The translations under genes were made by a program, and so were the position numbers. The notes below the pieces were generated by a model. It searched no databases. It was not told the origin of the DNA and worked only from the letters and a program-made list of their open reading frames with translations. Shown here in pieces: positions 62,200 through 64,000 of a stretch of DNA of 64,000 nt. The DNA is from Ficedula albicollis (lineage: Eukaryota; Chordata; Aves; Passeriformes; Muscicapidae), in assembly GCF_000247815.1 (NCBI RefSeq), contig NC_021681.1, positions 7,058,660 through 7,122,659 on the forward strand. The letters are read 5' to 3'. Position 1 is the stretch's first letter; the number at the start of each line of letters is the position of its first letter.

Positions 62200-64000
62200 T
62201 GTCCCAGAGCCCTGTGGGGCCACAAACATTCCCTGTTCCTGAAACATCCAAACTCCTGGGAGTGGCCACATGTGAGTCCCCGCTGCTCATGAGGTCCCTG
62301 CCTCTTTCATCTCAAGCATTTTTCAACAATTTCACACCACCAAAAGTGGAAATGATTCACATGTATCCCAGGTTCCTTAGGCCACTTGAGTTGGAGGTTC
62401 CAGGCCAGTGTACAACATGAGTTGAAATGAGTTTGTGCAGTGTCTAAATCTCCTGTCACTTGTTCTTCTTGATGGTTAATTCGGGCCCAGTTACAGCAAA
62501 ATTCAACCATGAACAGACACCTCAGGTCAGCTCTCAGTGCAGGCACTCAGGCTAATACTGAGAGTCATTTCTTCCACGGTATCATCAGAGATGTGCAGAG
62601 GACTGTGTGTCAGCTGAGGCAGCAAGTCAACACTGCACAAGCCCATAGAGGGGAAGAGACCCAACTCTGCAGGGAGGTGGCAAAGCTCAGTGGCAAGGAA
62701 AGGCCATGTTCAGCTGGAAGGATGTCCCTGCAGGCCTGAGTGACAGCCATGGGGATCTTGCTTCCAGCCCACAGGCTGTCCCGTGGCCTGGTTTTGTGAT
62801 CAAAGAGATGCCGCATCCTTCCCTGAAAGAGACCCACAGCCACACTGACCTGTTTTGCTCAGCTCATGCCAGAGGCCACAGACCTGGCTGGCAGCTTTGG
62901 GGAAAAGGCTGTGGGCTGGGAGCCCAAAGCCCATGGCTCTTTTTTTCTGGGTCTGGGATGGAGTTTCCCATTGCCTGCATTTTACATTTCAAAGGGACAC
63001 TGGATCAGTCTCCAGAACATGTGGGTGTCATTGTGATGTGGAAGAGCTGGGAAAATCCCTGAGCTCCAGGCAAACCTGAGTCACCGAGTGTGGACTTCAG
63101 TGGACTGGGTGCCAACACTCAGGCACCCAAGGGATAACAGAGCTCTTGTCCTCAATGTTCTGCTGCCATGAAGGGTATTTACCCACCTTTTAGCCCCATT
63201 CATGGGTCACCTGGTGCTTCTCTGCAATCTCCTGCTTTTGCTGTCTCCCAAGACGTGGTCTTTTTGTGGCTGCTCAAGGGCTGTAGTGACTCAGAGTACT
63301 CCAGATCAACCCCAGAAGGTCTGGCTGGAGCTCTGGAGGCCTTGTGCTCCTCTCAACTGTTCTGGGCAGATCAAACTGCCCCGGTACCTCAGCAGGCTGT
63401 GGGCCTTGTCCTGCTGCCTTCTAAGCACTGACATAGCTTCCGAAAGAAGTCACTATCCCTTGTGCAGCTCTCCCAGGCTTGTCCCTTGTCTTTCCCCCAG
63501 GCAGCCCTGGGATTTCCTTTCTTGCAACTTGTGATTGCTGCCTCTTGCTGTTTGACAATGCACCTCTCAGGAGAGTTTGGCTTCCTTGTCTCCAGAAAGG
63601 CCAGGAGATGCTGGGGACAGCAGCTCCATGCCCCTCTCCTCTCCTTGCTCATCTCCACCAGGATGCACAAGAGCAATGCCCTCAACTACCCCCCATGCCT
63701 CAAGGGCTGCAGCCCTTCTGTTCTGCCTGGTTCTCTGGCACTGCCTCTCTCCATAAGAGATCCCCAACACCTCCCTTGAACCCAGGGACACCAAATGGGG
63801 ACACCAAACCAGATATGGACACTGCAGTGCCAGGAATGGGCACCATCCAATCGATGATCAGATTACAGGCTTCTGGGGTGAGATCTGCACATGGACGGGG
63901 AGGAACTCTCAGGATTTGGGGTGAAAGCTCCCCAGAGGACTTAGAGTAGAAAGGAAGACATTTTGGAGCAAAGAGGCTCTGTGCTCTGCTATCCCTGGAA
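62200..64000. other. DNA upstream of the keratin gene
   Basis: GC-moderate sequence with several short open frames on both strands, none with a recognisable domain. It may be keratin-cluster spacer DNA. No second keratin core (SPVVVT...PGPI) was seen. Confidence 0.4.

Overview
The window is bird nuclear DNA. It carries a feather-type corneous beta-protein gene, which is restricted to birds, and several pieces of avian CR1 LINE. The genes are split by GT-AG introns. The order MYO7B, then LIMS2 with GPR17 nested inside it, matches human 2q14.3. A songbird is possible, but the sequence does not fix the species.

Layout: (1) 1-24745, + strand: the 3' half of MYO7B (unconventional myosin VIIb). 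I resolved 25 exons, 3393 nt, whose phases join without a break into 1130 residues running from inside the first MyTH4 domain to the stop codon. One intron (11207-11485) looks like a minor-spliceosome AT-AC intron. (2) About 25125-55410, - strand: LIMS2 (PINCH-2), complete, 341 aa in ten coding exons with five LIM domains. A second, phase-compatible first exon lies at 49515-49636. MYO7B and LIMS2 converge tail to tail with about 400 bp between candidate poly(A) signals. (3) 35088-40000, + strand: GPR17, whose whole reading frame lies in one exon, nested antisense in a LIMS2 intron. (4) 54585-56350: a 27-bp minisatellite, then the LIMS2 CpG-island promoter with GC boxes and a perfect CArg-type SRF site. 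It is interrupted by an implausible 409-bp pure C run. (5) 56383-64000: a degenerate CR1 copy, mostly unrecognised intergenic DNA, and one feather keratin gene on the - strand (60598-62196) whose intron holds a second pure C run of 669 bp.

How the genes relate: MYO7B is an epithelial brush-border motor, LIMS2 an integrin-linked focal-adhesion adaptor, GPR17 an oligodendrocyte-lineage receptor, and the keratin a skin-appendage structural protein. They share a locus, not a pathway. The only close coupling visible is physical: GPR17 lies antisense inside LIMS2, and the MYO7B and LIMS2 3' ends converge. I see no new multi-gene system. The strongest less-ordinary signals are the AT-AC intron, the alternative LIMS2 first exon, the minisatellite and CArG box at the LIMS2 promoter, the isolated keratin gene, the many short two-copy tandem duplications, and the two C runs, which are probably assembly artefacts.
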